Shown here: piece after piece, positions 63,234-64,000 of the stretch
How positions within the stretch are numbered: position 1 is the stretch's first letter
How the letters are laid out: each line of letters opens with the position of its first letter
NCBI RefSeq assembly: GCF_019218265.1
Contig: NZ_JAHUZE010000004.1
Coordinates: 164,001 to 228,000, forward strand
Reading direction: 5' to 3'
Source of the DNA: Maritimibacter dapengensis
GTDB lineage: Bacteria > Pseudomonadota > Alphaproteobacteria > Rhodobacterales > Rhodobacteraceae
DNA: 64,000 nucleotides
Translations under genes and position numbers: made by a program
The notes under the pieces: generated by a model
Databases searched by the model: none
The model's input: the letters and a program-made list of their open reading frames with translations, nothing else
Told to the model about the DNA's origin: nothing

Positions 63234-63857
63234 TCAGCGTTCCATAGCGCCTTTGCCTGCAAGGATTTTCGGACGAAATTTCTCGATCCGGGCAAAGCGG
63301 GTTTCGGGTTTCTTGGCCTGGTTCAGGTTGAACGCATAGCTCTTCTGCCGACCCGGTGTGAGGTCATAAAAAGCTTCCGCAAGTTCAGGGTCACCGTCCA
63401 GCGCCTCGATCAACTCGTCGGGCATTTCGACCACCGTCTCGAGTTTCGGCGGTTTCGTCCCACGCTCGGCATGGTCCATCAATTCGGCCAGATACGCCCG
63501 GATGGTCTCTTCCATCCGCGCCGGGCCGTCGTTGTCCGTGAAGTAGAGCACGTTGGAGATCCGGCTGTTCGGACCGCCCGGTTTCAACACGCCTTCGGGG
63601 TCTTTCAACAGACTGCCGTTCAGGAACGTGAACCGGAAATCCTCGCGAAACGCACCCATGAGCGCGATGTTTCGGTCGGCATGCATATAGCAGGGATGCG
63701 CCCATTTGACGTGTTCTGACAGCCCCATATCGAGGCAGATCTCGCGGAGCTTGTTCTGCCCCCCGGTCCAGAGTTGGATCGAACAATCAGGCGTGTCGAA
63801 CCGGTCGCAGCGCCCGCAGCCGCGCGTGAAATAATCCTCGATGTCGGTGATCATCAT
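63234..63857 (-). CDS. YdeI/OmpD-associated family protein
   Basis: A 207-residue protein: TDIEDYFTRGCGRCDRFDTPDC near the start (cysteine motif RGCGRCDRF), SEHVKWAHPCYMHADRNIALM, which matches the DUF1801/YdeI fold, and a C-terminal YdeI part ELAEAFYDLTPGRQKSYAF with the LTPGRQKSY mark. The ATGATG start at 63857 follows GAGGAACAAGGC; the frame is open further upstream but lacks family resemblance there. In-fold relatives (YdhG/YdeI) have no clear role. It converges with nusG. Confidence 0.85.
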   Translation of the reverse strand: MMITDIEDYFTRGCGRCDRFDTPDCSIQLWTGGQNKLREICLDMGLSEHVKWAHPCYMHADRNIALMGAFREDFRFTFLNGSLLKDPEGVLKPGGPNSRISNVLYFTDNDGPARMEETIRAYLAELMDHAERGTKPPKLETVVEMPDELIEALDGDPELAEAFYDLTPGRQKSYAFNLNQAKKPETRFARIEKFRPKILAGKGAMER

Positions 63858-64000
63858 GCCTTGTTCCTCGAAACCCGTATCCCGGACCCTACGCCCGGCG
63901 GGGATTTGGTTCAAACGAATCCCTTGCCATGCTGTCTCCAAGGGTCTAGAAGCCGCGCCACGCAGGGCAGCCGCGAGGTATGCCCTGTTATCCATTGTGG
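63858..64000. other. Window end, no gene recognised
   Basis: 143 bp upstream of the YdeI-like gene. The minus-strand frame is open, but no typical start or family pattern is visible. It may contain the promoter of that gene or the edge of another gene outside the window. Confidence 0.3.

Overview
The window is a 64 kb stretch of GC-rich chromosomal DNA from an alphaproteobacterium, most likely a marine member of the Rhodobacteraceae/Roseobacteraceae. Supporting signs are the 391-residue EF-Tu type, the rpoZ-relA-DUF2062-pdxJ...acpS-lepB-rnc-era core order, DUF1491 behind era, a DddP-type M24 protein, the ispH-rnhA pair and an aerobic-type cob operon. I cannot fix the genus. No prophage, transposase, CRISPR array or rRNA is visible; one tRNA (Trp) is present.

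Layout. 1-5 kb: start of motB, a divergent DapB-family reductase with an RNA methyltransferase, an STAS/SpoIIAA-like protein, a TetR/VOC divergent pair and a 1-Cys peroxiredoxin. 5-12 kb: aldehyde dehydrogenase, DoxX, era-DUF1491, a DddP-like M24 protein under a TetR gene with a near-perfect palindromic operator, and a DMT exporter. 12-24.5 kb: a dispersed core cluster on the minus strand (folK, rpoZ, rsh, DUF2062, pdxJ, acpS, lepB, rnc). It is broken up by plus-strand insertions: a nuclease, a three-gene ABC-2 exporter and a LysR regulator. 24.5-30.7 kb: a LabA-like protein, two tandem TetR paralogues, ispH, a methyltransferase, rnhA and an ECM4-type glutathione transferase.

31-38.5 kb: a tightly overlapping cobalamin operon (small His-containing membrane protein, CbiX with a His-rich tail, an RNase H-fold DUF429-like protein, cobH, cobL, cobI, a cbiG-cobJ fusion, cobM). 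A second cobalamin gene, the adenosyltransferase, lies at 43.8 kb. 38.5-46 kb: a MalY/PatB-type lyase, active and degenerate peptide deformylases followed by fmt, a molybdopterin oxidoreductase with its cytochrome b, an SDR and an SH3 protein. 46-53 kb: parC, then a coupled DUF898-M48 protease pair, a cytochrome P450 and a lipoprotein.

53.7-64 kb: the translation/transcription group tuf, tRNA-Trp, secE, nusG. It is opened up by GNAT, GFA, HTH, MAPEG, ZntB/CorA and methyltransferase-like genes, and by a large unrecognised membrane protein placed directly between tRNA-Trp and secE. The secE-nusG spacer holds four CATACG motifs at exact 11-bp spacing and an apparent terminator/antiterminator pair just upstream of nusG. 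The strongest candidates for undescribed biology are this nusG leader, the large membrane protein, the DUF429-like protein inside the cob operon, and the enzymes that keep their family fold but have lost catalytic residues (deformylase 2, DapB-like, DddP-like).
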